DNA from: Saccharina japonica
Lineage: Eukaryota > Sar > Phaeophyceae > Laminariales > Laminariaceae
Direction: 5' to 3'
Length of the DNA: 64,000 nt
NCBI GenBank assembly: GCA_008828725.1
Contig: MEHQ01002433.1
Span: 132,388-196,387, forward strand
Shown here: positions 11,104 through 23,949 of the stretch, one piece after another
Numbering within the stretch: position 1 is the stretch's first letter
Layout of the letters: the number at the start of each line of letters is the position of its first letter
The notes under the pieces: generated by a model
Database searches by the model: none
What the model was told of the DNA's origin: nothing
The model's input: the letters and a program-made list of their open reading frames with translations, nothing else
Translations under genes and position numbers: made by a program

Positions 11104-11950
11104 GTGAAACATTTTGTGGTCTGTGAGATCCTACCACACATACGGGTGGGTACTCTGCTCTGTATAACAACAGCAGCAGTCTTTGCGGCAGCGCCGACAG
11201 CACGTATTTGTATCCACGTATGATATCCACATTATTTAGCATACTCGGACGTACGTACACAAATGCTACTGGTAATTACCACCATGTCCGAACATATAAG
11301 CATCGTTTGGTCATCATGTGAATGATAAAATGGCAATTATATTTTAGAACAGATCGGCACACAAGGCAAACATTTTGTCAAATGCCCGTGTGTTGTGGGC
11401 GAAATAATCATGCTTTTGATATCATGGAATGACAGCAGCAGTATATCAAGTATATAGTGAAGTTGATGATCATCTCCAACACTATTTCTACTCTATAATC
11501 AAGTCACCCATCCATCAATCACTCAAGTCACTCATCACATTACCACCAAGCAAGCAAGGTCTCCAATTCTGTCGACTTGCGCTTTCTGTTCCTGTATACG
11601 GACGAGTGGTACGCGCATCACGTAGCAAGCAAGCATGCAGGCGTACGGGCACGAGTAGTATCGTGCATACTCGTGTACGAGTATGTACGGAGCATACTCG
11701 TCTCTCTGTCTGTCTGTCTCTCTCGTACTCCTGTGCACGCAACGCAAAGAAAGAATAACCACTTGAAGAACTCTCTCTGTCTCCCTGCTTTGTCTCTCTT
11801 TCTCAATCTCCACTCTATCTCCAAGTGTTTTCATTTCCCCATCTACAGCAGCAGCAGCAGCAGTTTTCTAAAGTACTATTAATACTATTAATACTGCTGT
11901 TGTCTGTATGTACCAGGTATCTCTATTGCCCATCACCTCTTCTTGCTCAC
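11104..11950. other. No exon seen; presumptive 3' flank or intron of the HAD-motif exon
   Basis: Contains GTCT and CT microsatellites near 11,700 and CAG runs near 11,850. If the gene at 11,951-12,274 continues leftward its next exon should be here or further left, but I found no phase-0 exon with HAD motif II or III. Confidence 0.4.
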
Positions 11951-12274
11951 CTTCAAAGCATCCGTCGCACGCGCAGACTCCAGATACCCAGCCATGACGT
12001 CGGGATCTCGCGCAAGGTGACCCCTCGTGTGCCTGGCAGTCACAGTCAAGTCCATATCGAACACGACGAACGATATGCTGTGCCTCTGGAGGTGCTGCCT
12101 CAGCTCGGCAAGCGCCGGATCCACGGCGCACTCCTGCTCCACCTCGGCACAGGTACCACCCGCAGTAGCTCCCGCGGGAATCTTCTCGTAGGCGAGCGGC
12201 ACGCCGCACGAGGCCAGGTGTTGGTGGAGCCCAGGCAGCGGCAAGCAGCTGTAGCTGGCTTCGAAGTGGGTCAT
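11951..12274 (-). CDS. Exon of a putative HAD-superfamily protein (5' or internal exon)
   Basis: A 324-nt open exon of 108 codons on the minus strand. Residues 66-77 form a hydrophobic strand ending FDMDLT (D73, D75, T77), which is the HAD motif I hhhhDxDxT. In HAD hydrolases the first Asp is the nucleophile and the second the general acid. The preceding segment (ALAELRQHLQRHSISFVV) is typical of a helix leading into that strand. The exon ends TTGAAG|GTGAGC, a good donor, in phase 0. The ATG was chosen because it opens the frame, but the frame stays open upstream to a CCCCAG acceptor near 12,317, so the Met may be internal. Motifs II-IV would be in later exons I could not locate. Substrate unknown; pyrophosphatase, phosphatase or an inactive paralogue are all possible. 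Confidence 0.6.
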
Positions 12275-12329
12275 TCTTTGTTCCTCGTCGCTTGCGCCGA
12301 GCCGGGCACAGGCTGGGGTGTGTGTGTGG

Positions 12330-15300
12330 GTCGGTGTGTCTTCTTGTGTGACGCTTCAAAAAAATCTTATTCCTAGAAGACGAGAAACTCCGCCGCGCAC
12401 TCCTGTTTTTTACTTACCCAGAGAGGGGGCTACGTATAGCAGTACGAAGCGCAGATATGATAGCAGCAGCAAAAGCAGCAGCGCTTTTCTCAGACTGGGA
12501 TACCAGATGTGTGCTTCACACGCAGCAGAGAGTCTTCGTGGAAGAAGAAACAGCTCCGGATTGTGCGTGTGTGTGCAATGCTGTACAGAGTTTTTGCCTC
12601 GCGCGGGGTGGGTGGGTGGGTGGGTCAAAAAAAATTCCCCCCTTCTTTTTTTTTAACCCCTTTGGTTTTAAAAAAGAGACAGGGGGTGGGGATATATAGA
12701 TGTTCGGGTGCCAAGTGTCTAATAATTATTGCTGTGGCAATCAACACACACCCAACTCCAGTCTCGAGTGTCGGTTGCTCGTCGGCGAAAAAAATGCTGC
12801 TGCTGGCCAAAAATTAAAAAAAAAAATACACAAAAATAAACAAATGGTTTTTGCTTTTTTTGTTTTGTTTCGACAAGAAAAAAAGCAGATCAATATTTTT
12901 TTTGACAAAAAAATGCGTCATCATCACACATCGGAGAGAGTTCGTTCACAGCAGTTAGTACTCGTAGTCGTGCAGCGCACCATAGCAAGCACCTGGAGCA
13001 TGTAGCAAGCGCGTCGCGCGACGATGTGGTCCACAGGAATTCGCGAAACTATCGCTCTTTCAACCTTTTGCCCCTTTAATCACGAGTGAGTACGGTTAAC
13101 CTTTTTCCTTTTCTACGATAATAATCAGTCCGGCTTTTTCGAATTCATTCAGGGTTTTCCGACCCCTAGATCCGCCACCGCACCTGGTGGAACCCAGAAT
13201 GCTTGATGAACGAAATGATGTGCACGAAGCACTGCGAAATTCAATGCACGCATGCACACACTCCGACTACCGAAATTAAATCTACCTGCTGTGTGTGTTC
13301 CGAGACTCTTTCTCTTCGCCCCGGCCTCCTTGGCCTGAATGTTCGATCACCATCGATCCGTCGGAGACTTGCCATTGGTCAGTTCAAAATATCTGATGCC
13401 ATGTCAACCTGTGCCCTGGGCGCAAGGCGCATGTTCGTACATGCCATGGGTGCGTTGCGTTCAAAAAATAAATGTTTCGGGCGTCATCATCGTGAAAAAA
13501 CATCCGTGGGGTATCCAGTATCCAGCCAGATCCAGCAGGCGCATTCAGCAGGTTAGAGGCGGCCAGCAGGTCAGCAGGCCAGTCAGTCATCATCAGCACA
13601 GCAGTATATTATAGTAGGGTTGATTTTGGATGCCGATGAAGGGCGTGTGGGCTGGCCGTCAGGGGAGAAGGTAACACCAACAGCAAATAGCACAGCACAA
13701 CAAACAGGAGGATAGCAGTAGTACGAGGCACCATCACATAGCCGCCGCAGATCACGAGCGCAGCAGACAGCAGCAGCAGCAGCAGTGATGGTGTGCATCT
13801 GGGCTGTATATAGTGCAAGTACAGCAAGCAGCACAGGCAGCAATTGTGTACGTGACACATTCTGTCGATTGGCGGACTACCTACCCCCAAGGATTACTTG
13901 CTTTTTCTTGCGAGCAAAGATGAACGGTCTTCTTCTTGTTCTTCTTGTTCTTCTTGTTGTTCTTTTTGCAAAAATTTGTTTTTTTTCGCAAAAAAACGGA
14001 AAAAAAATAATTAACCCACAACAACGAACGACATTACCAACAAGACAAACAAGCAGGCTGGGATGGTGCTTGCTCTGCTCTGTTTTTCGTGTGTCTCGTC
14101 TCATCTCATCATCATTCATTGCTGCAATGGAGCAACGTATTGTAGTATGCGTAACTACATACAGCACGGTAAAGTATATACGTGACGCGCTGTCGCTCAT
14201 ATTCTCGTCGGGGATTTACGTACACAACAACAAGGATTACGAAACAAAGGCTCGAGCGCAGCGCCCGACTTTGTTCTGACGACCCAGCCGAGGAACACCG
14301 CACACAGGGAGAAACGGGAAAAACAAACGGGAAACAAACCTACCTGTGCAACGGGAAAACAGGCAACGCTGCCCAGATTATCAACGGCCAACGGGATCGC
14401 ATTCATTATTTGTTGCGCGGCGCCGAACTCACACAACAACAACAACAGTAGATATACTACTGCTGTACTACTTTTTGTGTACGTACGTGTACATATCCAT
14501 CCATGAATAGATCCAAAAGCTTTATTTATTACCGGTACGTATACGTACGTACGTAGATTATACGTCTTACATTATTTATCCAACGGGCACATACAAGGAA
14601 GGTTCGTGCAAGCCAAGCACGACGAAGGGGGAAAGATACGTGCAATTGTACTGCTGTTGTAGGATTATCTAAATACCGGTATCATACGTAGCGCGCAAGA
14701 GGGCGCCACCGAGCGCCATCCGAGCATACATTCATACATACCTACATGTTGTAAGCATGCACACCCTAGGATTTTGCAATTATAAGCGGTTCCACCCCCC
14801 CCCCGCCGGACAAGGGGTCTGTGTGTGGTGAGCGGTGTACTACTAACCGTCTGTACTGTTGTAGAGGGGATGAAAACGGGGATGGATGCGGCCTCGCCCA
14901 AAGCCACGCCCCCCTCCCCTTCTACTGCATACACTCGTCGCACGTTCTGACTTTATTACTGTAGATCTTCTTCGCGATCTACAGTAAGTGACCATCATCA
15001 TCAGATCATCATCATCACATCGTATCGGACTTTTCGTTCCACGCCCCCCCGCCTGTGTGTCAGCCACGGACAAGCACGACAAGAGAGAGAGCGTTCTTTT
15101 TGTATTTTACTGACTGCTGTGGGCAACTAGAGTGCTAGATAAAGCACTTCAAATTGTGTCTGTGTCATTTACCCACCACCCCACCACCACCTACCTACCA
15201 CCACCACTACCACCACCACCACCACCACCACCACCACCACCACACAACCACCATCACCACCTCACTACCGCCACCGTCATCACGTGGTTGTCGTGCCCGT

Positions 15301-15743
15301 ACCGTCCACATCTATCTGTCTTCTACCTGGCAAACAATTGTGCAAAATATATCCCCGCTCCCACAAGAAAGGGCAGCAGCATGCTTCACAAAACTGTGTA
15401 AAATATATTCCCGCGCCCTCAAGAGCAGCAATCATGCTTCACTTCCTTCGCGGCTATCATAATAATCTTCCACACATTTGAATTACAAAATATTTGCATA
15501 CATACTGGGAAGGCGACGCAACATGAGGAGGAGGAGGAGGAGGAGGAGGAGTAGTCTCTCCCACGCACTCTCTCTCTCTGGAGGGAAGGCGCAAAAGTAC
15601 CTATAACGCATTCCCATGTCGGAGCGTTGGGGATTGTTGATGACCGTATTTTTCGCAATAAATGTACCCATCCATATGGCATGTCAAATACAAAGTAAGG
15701 CAAGTTGAAAACAATTGATTAGTGCGCTTCTTCTCCTTCTTCT

Positions 15744-15790
<47 letters not shown>

Positions 15791-16030
15791 CCCTCTCCCC
15801 CTCTTCCTCTTCCTCCTCTGCGCCCGCCCAACTTCGCCCCCTCCACCTCCCTACAGTTGGTCGCGGCGATGCCCCTCCACCCGCTGACTATAATCAACCA
15901 AAGTTGCCTGGTCATCTTGTCTGATGTTTACCGGCGGATACAATGCAAGTCGACCACCTGTCTGTGTTAAATGTTGATGGTGATGTTGTTGATGCCCCCC
16001 TCTCGTCACACTAACCCCCCTCCCCCCCTT
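12330..16030. other. No gene; microsatellites and small hairpins
   Basis: Features seen: GGGT runs near 12,605, A/T runs at 12,815-12,910, CAG runs near 13,770, TTC/CTT runs near 13,930, a GTAGATC..GATCTAC hairpin near 14,960-14,987, CCA/CAC repeats at 15,170-15,245, AGG repeats near 15,525-15,550 and a CT run at about 15,748-15,788. Long frames through these (His-, Ser-, Leu- or Pro-rich) are repeat artefacts. A minus frame at 13,384-13,599 has less biased composition but no splice borders or recognisable motif. Confidence 0.5.
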
Positions 16031-16034
16031 CTGC

Positions 16035-16436
16035 CTCAAAAGGGATGCGTGGTCAATGGTCAAATGCCTAAGGCAGGAAACAAGTGAGTACGCTCCGTCT
16101 CGAAAGGGATGCGTGGTCAATGGTCAAATAACTAAGGCAATCAACAAGGTGAGTACCCTCCCCGTCGCGATGCGTGACATGGGTACACCCCGTCACGATG
16201 TCGCGACACTGCGCCATAATGCGCCCCCGCTTCCTCCAAACGGTGTGTATTCCTCCACAACTCTACCCCATGCCCCCATCAACTGATATTATTCAGAACA
16301 AATAATATGTAGGTGTTTGGCGGATACAGATCATGACCGCCCTCCCGAGGAACGATGCCCCGTCTCGAAAGGGATATGGGTGGTCAAAGGTCAAATGACT
16401 AAGGCGATCAACGAAAGAGTATCCCGCCCCCCCCCA
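16035..16436 (+). repeat. Three pC-B repeats
   Basis: Two tandem copies at 16,035-16,165 and a third at 16,345-16,436. Each contains GAAAGGGAT(G/A), GGTCAA(T/A)GGTCAAAT and CTAAGGC(A/G). They end in GTGAGTAC or AGAGTAT followed by C-rich sequence; in the first two the C-run is short or interrupted. Shortened tails of this kind are expected of older copies. Confidence 0.7.
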
Positions 16437-16439
16437 GCC

Positions 16440-19400
16440 CCCCCCCAGCCCCCCGGCCGTCTCCCCCAGCTATTATTATTCATATCTTCATATCTGGTAG
16501 AGCTTACTGCCCTGATGTCTTCTGACAGAAGGGGCGAGTGATTCCTCTTTGAGAAAGACAGTAACGCCTTCCTAACAAACGGGACTGCTACTTGTTACTA
16601 CGTACGACGTAGTGCTTACTACAGTAGGTACTTGCATAGTGGTGCAGTTGGCCGTGAGTAACCCCACTAATCAGCGACAAGCATGCGGCACAGCTGGCAG
16701 ATAAAGGGAGTAGTCATCCCAGATTCGTATTAATACTACAGCAGTATTACTATTAGTTTTGGACTACGTACAGTACGTACAGTACTACAAGTAGTATCGC
16801 TGGAACTTATTATGATAGAAGATCGAGCGATTAAGAATTTTTGCTAAAACGCCCATCCATGACCAAAATGGAGGAAAATCAAAACGAACATTATACTGTA
16901 CATAATACGTAGTTAGTGGCAGTTTATTGCCATCATCCCCGAACCAAAACCTATGAGATAGAAAGCAGTCAGCCCCCCCCCCTCTCTACGTCACTTCTAC
17001 CCCTATACTAGAGCAAACCCGTTGACGCCCCACCCGCTTCGCGCTGAACGACAATAATAGTTTCACACACCACCCCGCTTGATACCACACTGCAACAACA
17101 ACAATGGTTTCATGTAGACGGCACATCGGCACATACATAGCCTTCCTTCTGCTCGAGAGACGGTCGGTCGAGCACTAGCGAACATTTTGTTTTGGTGTTT
17201 TGGTGTGATAAATAGCGACCATATTTTGGGCCCAAGGTTTCGTATGTACGTGTATACGAAAGTAACCTGTTTCTATTCATACTGCTCTTCTCGCCGTTGC
17301 GGTATAGTACCCCGTCTTCATCATCATCATCATCGTGGATGCACAGTTAGTCATGGCTGTTTCTGTGACATAGAGGTGCGCTGTTATCTTGTTAGCAAGA
17401 AGCACCACAACCACGAGTGGTAGTAGTAGCCTGAAACCATTGATTGTCCTCTCACATCCTCGATCCCGAGGCAATAGCATCACCCCACCATGTAAGCCGT
17501 CGTCTCATGCTTCGGACATCGGAATCTCCACCCAGCTCTCGCCCACATTACGTATACTCGTACTCCGCATGGGTCATCAACCAAAATTTGTCGAATTTGC
17601 TTGGAGACCGTTAGTATACGGCACGTACGTATATACGTAGCACCTACCTGCTTTCACCGGTGTCACATTTTGTCTGCATACATATACACAGCTGGATAAC
17701 GAAGGGGCATTTCGTTTTTTGGAAATTCAACCCCCCCGCGAGAACTATCCATAGGTAGGTGTGGCCCTTGTCACGTTTTTGATGCATATCATAGACTTGT
17801 AGGTGCGTGGATACCGGCGACGCGTTCATTTTTTATGCGAAACCCTGGCTGCGGGTCGGATAGTATGCCCCTGCCCCACAAGTAAGAAAGGCGATTCCAC
17901 ACCCACCTGCTTGCTGCGAGTATTTATTCGGCACGTTTGTTACTCATTCGGGACGACGAGTGTTTTCCGTCTTCTTCTTTTGCGGAAACTGAATCGTGTA
18001 TACGAATATATAATATACGAAGTATATCACCTTTCTTTTCATTCGGGACGAACGACTGACTGTTTTTGCCTCTTTTGGCGCGAAGTTGCCCTGTGCCCTG
18101 CGGGGTTTAATTCTCTTTTTTGTTTTTGTTGTGCGGTCCGGACACCTGGCCCAGTAGAAGAGAGACCCTGCCTGCCTGCCTGCCTGCCTGCCTGCAGCGA
18201 GCGGTGGCAGTTCGGTCCCCCCCGCTGTATACCCTCCCCTGTGTGATTCGGTGCCCCTATCCGTGCCCTCCCCTGTGTGGGTTGATCCCCCTCGCTGTGT
18301 GTGCTCTCTCTCCCCTGTGGGCGAAAAAGAAAAACGCACGACGGTGGTGTCGAATTTATAAATGAACCCCACGACGAGCATAATACGCAGTTACCTGACC
18401 ACCAGGGGCCTGGTATATGTTTAATAGGCACCCTACCTACCTACCTACCTACCTACCTACCAACGAAGTGTTGGTTCGGCTTCGCTTGTTGGCGTTGCTT
18501 ACGTAGCGTTTGGCAAGGGGTCGTTCATCCACATTAAATTGCTGACAATAATAATAACAATTCGTGATCGTGCTGAGAGAGCCTCAACGCTTCAACTCAT
18601 AGATGTTTTGTCCAATATAAATAACTCTTTGCCACAGGCAGACTGTTGATAACTCTCTTCTACCAGTAAGTGAGTGCTGACACAAACAATCGTCAGTCCG
18701 ACAGATTCGTAGTTCCTTCAAACGGGTATTATTGAAGTGAAGTCGATCAGCGCACGAGCCAATACAGCTGGCTCGTGGACGTGTATACTACGTGTTGACG
18801 GCGTCGCGTTCAAGAAGGCAAGGCGAGGCAAAAAGGACGCCCGGATTCGAGCGCCCAAACTCTTCAGCGAGGATATTTACTTTAAACTACTGTTATAATG
18901 TACCAGCTGGCAAATCGTTCCACCGCTATAATATACTGTTTGTGAACATTCGGCACAGTAGAGTGTATTGTCTTCATATTAAACCGCTTCTTTCTATTCA
19001 ACTACATTATATGTTGCATCATCAGTATACATCTAGTGTCTGTCCCCATTCCTAACCCTAGAGATATACCTATTAATAGTATAGGCCCACATATTATCAA
19101 TAACCCGATAAGAACGTAAGGCTCGCTTTTTGAGGGGGCGCTGCGTGGTAAGAAAAAAATGGATTAATAAGTCGTGCTCAGCGGAGAGTGCCACACTAAA
19201 TGCCTTATACTGCAGTAGCCTACTTCGAAGTATATGCTTAACAAGGTTAGTCAAAGGTGGTGGTGGTGTCACAATCTGGTTCTGAGGCTTGCTCAGATTA
19301 GGCGCTTCTCCTTGGCGGGCCCGTAATGCTGTAAAATTATTGTGCCCTTTCATGACGATGGACTGGATTAGCACAGAGTATATGGAAGTGATTAGCACAG

Positions 19401-19550
19401 AGAATATGGAAGTTCGCTAACATGTGCGATCAACACCGTTAACAACAACAACGCCAGCAACAACAACAATACTTGGCTCATGGTGCGTGGAAAGATGTGC
19501 AGCTCACCACGCAATCGAACCATAAACTATCAGACTATAAACCACCCCCC
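16440..19550. other. No gene I can defend; microsatellites
   Basis: Includes a GCCT array (18,166-18,195), a CTAC array (18,430-18,462) and TACGTAC-rich stretches. A plus frame near 17,410-17,640 and a minus frame near 19,033-19,398 are open for 60-120 codons with fairly normal composition, but I found neither convincing splice sites nor a known motif. Confidence 0.4.
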
Positions 19551-19554
19551 CCTA

Positions 19555-19622
19555 TTGCAATTACTATGGTCATACGACTGCGGCCGTGCACGACATGAGT
19601 ACACCCCCCGCCCCCCCCTATT
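19555..19622 (+). repeat. Truncated pC-A repeat with poly(C) tail
   Basis: Only the terminal part of pC-A is present: TGGTCATACGACTGCGGCC, GTGCACGACATGAGTAC and then a C-run. The left part of the family (GTTGGTGAAAACCC to GGGATGCGAGGG) is missing, while the boundary at the C-run is intact. Confidence 0.7.
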
Positions 19623-19799
19623 GCAATTATGATAGCTTGTTGTGTGGAATAGACGGGAGAGCGACGGAGCGCGATGAGAAGGCGAGGGGGGCAAGTCGCT
19701 AGAGTGCGGTCCGAATACACCCCTCCTCCCTTCAGGGCGCAATGCATCATCACGCTGAGGGGAATGCATGTATACACATTTGTTTTTATGGCAGTCTCC

Positions 19800-20600
19800 A
19801 TCGCGTTTCATGGCTGGCTGTGCCATGGTCTTTCTTGGTCTTTCTTGGCGTTGTCATAACACCGCCGCGTTGGCTTCCATAGCAAGGCCATGAATGTGCC
19901 ATAGGCAGTGCCCAGGCGTTGCCACGGGAGTTCATGTTATTTCGTGGGGCTTTCACGGACTCTCATTAAACGTCTCATGGGCTTTCATGGCAGTGCCATG
20001 GGCCTTTATGACGCTGCCACCATGGGTTTCCGAGGTGCACCGACTGCCACAAGGCAAGATGCCATCACATAGGTGGCAGAATCACCATGAAAATATCCCA
20101 TGGCGGGGCCGCGGGACCTCCCATGACACCCCCATGACGCTCCCATGACACTGATGTCGTGGCACTGCCGTGGTATCGCCATTGCCATGCTATTGCAGTC
20201 CCGTGGTAGTTCCACGAGGGTCCACGAGAGCCCGCACTAGTGCCGTGGCGGCCGAATAAAGTCCATTACCATGCCTGAAAAGTCATGGCAAGCCCATGGT
20301 AAGCCTATGGCAAGCCTATGGCAAGCCTATGGCAAGCCTATGGCAAGCCTATGGCAAGCCAATGGCAAGCCAATGGCAAGCCCATGGCAAGCCCATGGCG
20401 AGCCCATGGCATGAATGTCCATGGAAGTTGATAAAAAAATGCGCAAAATGGCAGTCCAGCCACGGCAGTCCAAATAGCACAGTGCACTAAACAACGCGTG
20501 GCAGTGCACCCGTTTGGCGCACCAAGGCGATGCCACGACGTGTGCCATGGTTATGGCAGAGCCGTGGCGGCTGCCATGGACTTTCGCCGCACTGCCCGCA
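19800..20600. repeat. CCATGG-dense repeat block 1
   Basis: GCCATGGC, CCCATGGC, GCCATGAC and near variants recur about every 10-20 bases on both strands. They give an unusual density of the CCATGG palindrome and of Met codons in all frames. Similar blocks lie at 21,045-21,240, 41,050-43,080, 43,370-43,780 and 54,130-55,500. The ATG- and TGG-rich open frames within are by-products. Confidence 0.8.
20283..20410 (+). repeat. 11-bp tandem array AAGCCYATGGC
   Basis: About 11 head-to-tail units of 11 bp inside the CCATGG-dense block. Y is T in the central units and C at both edges, with two AAGCCAATGGC units in between. This gradient suggests local expansion by slippage from one seed. It reads as a repeating 11-residue peptide in one frame, with no sign of a gene. 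Confidence 0.9.
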
Positions 20601-20725
20601 CGTGCGACGATATAGGTAGCATTTTTTGGTTGATTTTGTTTCTGAATGACCTATTCAAGGCTCATTAACCCCAAATCGTCGGAATTTCATTTTTGTCGCA
20701 ATGTCTGCCATTTTATGCTTATTAA

Positions 20726-20925
20726 GGGCCCGAATTAACGAGTATAAAATAAATTCAATTTGGAAAAAAAAAAAATCAAATCCGCTTTTCATTGGTCAAC
20801 ACACGCACCAGCACCAATTATTATGCCGGATCTTTGGTGCTGGTGCGTGTGTTGACCAATGAAAAGCGGATTTGATTTTTTTTTTTTTCCAAATTGAATT
20901 TATTTTTCTTCGTTAAAACGGGCCC
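20726..20925. mobile_element. PIF/Harbinger-like MITE, copy 2
   Basis: 200 bp, GGGCCCGAATTAACGAG to AACGGGCCC, flanked by TAA on both sides (20,723-20,725; 20,926-20,928). The centre is ATTATGCCGGATCTTTGG. The arms contain the shared CATTGGTCAACACACGCACC block. Non-coding. Confidence 0.85.
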
Positions 20926-21044
20926 TAAGGCCATGGGATTGTTCATCGGGTATATAGCACTTTTATTTCGCTCCAAAATGAGTTTTTGGGTGGGGTGTAG
21001 AGCTCCTCAAGTGACCACCCTCGGGAGAAAACATGGTGCACCTT

Positions 21045-21240
21045 TACCGCAGCATGAGTTCTGCCATGGTAGTGGTAGTGCCATGACAGTGCCACGGAAG
21101 TACCATGACAGTGGCCTGACATGTCACTCTGTCATCCATGGGAGTGTCACGGCCGTGCCACGAAAGCTCATGGTAGTGCCATGGCAGTCCCACAGGACTA
21201 CTGTACCGTACCATGGCACTGCCACATGACAAAACTTCCA
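21045..21240. repeat. CCATGG-dense repeat block 2
   Basis: Same CCATGG/GCCATGAC wording as block 1, for about 190 bases. It starts at the position where an R2 end (GCACCTTTACCGCAGCATG) is cut off, so the block seems joined to, or inserted at the edge of, an R2 copy. Confidence 0.7.
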
Positions 21241-21249
21241 CGGAATAAT

Positions 21250-23341
21250 CAGACAGTGGGCATCCTTCACCAAGTGGAAGAACCGCGCTCCCCAACCTTC
21301 TCACATCATGTCCACCCTTGGCCGGAGGGCTATAGCCGGAGGGCTATATACGTTTGCGCGTGTCCGTTAGAAATATATTATCTGTTGGGTCACTTTTGTC
21401 ACGTTGCCACACTAGCTCAACAGGTCGGAGCAAATGCCCTTGTAAGGGTAGCGGCTTATTATTGTCTGAGCTCCTCACATGAGGAGCTCAATATCTCACC
21501 CGAGTAATGACTTCGAAGAAGGTTGTTGGCGCAACCCGACCAAAGCTTGTAGGAGCCTACGGCATTCCTGAACGAAGTATAGACGCATGCTACAGTAGAG
21601 GTAGCACGTTCTGGCTTAATTATTTTCGGAATGGTCGGCTCCTTAACCTAAATCCGTCGTTTTTTCATTCTTGCGTTGCAATATTGTTGTTGGTTGTATA
21701 TACTTAGGCCAGGGTATTTTTCATCGTGTGCTCGTAGCACTTTCATTTTCCTCTAAAAAATCAGTTTTTGGGTGAGAGATATGGAGCTCCTCAAGTGACT
21801 ACCCTCAGCAAATACATGGTGCATATCTACCGTAGCATGCGTCTAATACGAGCAAAATTATCATTCTAGTCGGTAGTTACACACTTGAGGAGCTCAACGG
21901 GTCATAAAATATTGCCGCAGAAGGAAAAAAAACTATCTTCAAACCCTATGTACCTACCGTGGGATGAGTCGGTATTGCAGTAAATAACCACTTCTAACGG
22001 ACAAGATACACACTCTTCGGGCTCGACGAATCTCGCAGGCCAGTGCACAGGTAGCCGGTATCCCCCTCATGCACAAGGTTGGCGTAAAACAATTATTGTG
22101 GAGAGGCATTGAACAATGTAGTACACCATGAGGCGCGTACCGAAACTGAGCCGGTGGTTTATACGGCCCGACGATCACCCCCTATGTTGTCTCAAGGATT
22201 GTCGGCACCTTGCGGGGCTTGCTACATTATTCAATATCTCCACAATTTTGGTTCTCATGCACCCATATTACGCAAGAAGGGAAGGGGGTCGCGGTCACCT
22301 GTGTCGCCACGGATACTACTGCTGGTCGTTGTGAAGAACCTGTGCCTAAAGTGCTACGATATCATAGCAACGAAGCCCCTAACGGATGGGCGCGGATGTT
22401 CCTTCCGCAATCCCACCAGCAGGCACCTGCTGACCCAGCTTTACACCCCCTCCCCCGATCCCACCTCGCATCGCTCCTGCACGTGCGCTCGCCGAGAGCA
22501 AGTAGGCGCGGGAGTACCTATTTACATCTAAAAAATGGATGACCTTAAAGTACAGTAATCCGTAAATAAATATGGTTCACGTTTTTCCATGGTACTCTCT
22601 ACGCGCGAGGCTTCATGTATCGAGAGGGCCGTTATACACGGCTGACTCTACCACGGCGCGCAGATCGCGTGCTCTTGCGCCCCCACAGCAGGACAATGAC
22701 AAACGTTGGCGTCTACTGAAGTATAGGCTGTTGGCATCTATCTAGCCGTCCTCGATACGTTCGGGAGCCAACTGATTGCGACAGGCTACGATGCCAGCGA
22801 AGGCCCCAATGCCGCCCCCTTCTCTCTCGTGAAGCTCCACGTTTCGAGCCGTTTCACATGCATCTCGTGTTGGATGAGAGGGGCAACCCACTATACTTAC
22901 CCTGTATCGCGAAGCAGGTAAGCTCCAAAGCTCAAGACTACAAAGGAGCAGAAGGTGGACACTCGCGCAACGAATGCCTCTGAGCCGCCGAAAATAAGAG
23001 GCCCTGACAATAAAATAAAGTCCTCGTTAACACGGTCCCTTAGAGAGTTGATATAAACATCTATTTTGAGAAGAAAAAAAAAGAAGTAGAATCTAGTTTT
23101 CATTCGAAATGGGACCCGTCTACGCTCGTACTGGATATTTTTTGTCGTTACGGTTTTGTTTGGCCACTTTCTGTGCATCTTTGGTTTTGGGGGTGGGGCC
23201 AAGGTCACATCAAAAACACACGCGGCACACGCCACCGATGGAGGTACAAACCGCATAAAGAGCACTGAGTTCGCACCAGGGGTGCGATCGTTTTTTCAGC
23301 GCTCGGTCTTTCGAGAGCAGGAAGGTTGTCAATTCCGAAAT
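21250..23341. other. No gene; R2-type fragments and a copy of a 105-bp repeat
   Basis: Contains pieces of R2-type elements (GAGCTCCTCA palindromes, GCATGCGTC ends near 21,590 and 21,840). Near 22,085-22,250 there is a sequence related to the tandem repeat at 58,500-58,790 (TTGTGGAGA..CATTGAACMATG). Frames near 22,110-22,540 are open, but neither strand shows recognisable protein. Confidence 0.45.
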
Positions 23342-23883
23342 GACGCGTGCTACGATAGAGAGAGGTACTATGCACCAGGTAGCATTTTTCGGCCCAATTT
23401 TTTTCGGAACGCGACGTGGCTCCTTAACCCGAAAATCGTCGGAAGTTCATTCTTGTGTTCCAATATTTTTATTTGTGTACTTAGATCATGGGGGGGATTG
23501 CTCATCGAGTATGATTCGTAGCACGTTTATTTTCTTCCAAAATCAGGTTGTTGGGTGGTGGGGTGCAGAGCTCTCCTCAAGTAGCCACCCTCACAAAATT
23601 TCATGGTACACCTCTGACGCGTGCTACGATACAGGTAGCACTTTTTTTAAGTGAAAACGTTTTCTGAATTACGGGGCTCCTTCACCCAAACTTACTTGCC
23701 GAAAATTACTTTCTTGCGTTGTTGCCATATTTATTTGTTTACACTGAGGTCACGGGGCATTTTCGTCGGGTAGCACCATTCTTTTCCTCCAAAAAAAAAC
23801 AGTTTTTGGGTGAGGTATGGGGCTCCTCAAGTGCCCACCCTCAGAAAAAACAGGGTACACCTCTCTCTACCGTAGCAAGCGTC
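23342..23883 (+). mobile_element. Two R2 MITEs in tandem
   Basis: R2 is a roughly 260-280 bp element. It begins GACGCGTGCTACGATAGAGG, then GCACTTTTTGGCTG, GGCTCCTTAACCCAAA, CGTCGGA, TTGTGTTGCAATATTT, a CATGG(G/C)ATTGTTCATCGGGTA block, a GAGCTCCTCAAGTGA block, and ends GCACCTCTACCGTAGCATGCGTC. The ends are inverted repeats of about 20 bp. Here one copy (23,342-23,612) is followed immediately by another (23,613-23,883). No target duplication or coding capacity is visible, so the superfamily is undetermined. Confidence 0.75.
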
Positions 23884-23949
23884 CTCTACCGTCGCAAGCG
23901 TCGGGGGTGCGATCGTTTTTCCAGCGCTCGGTCTTTCCAGACCGGGAAG

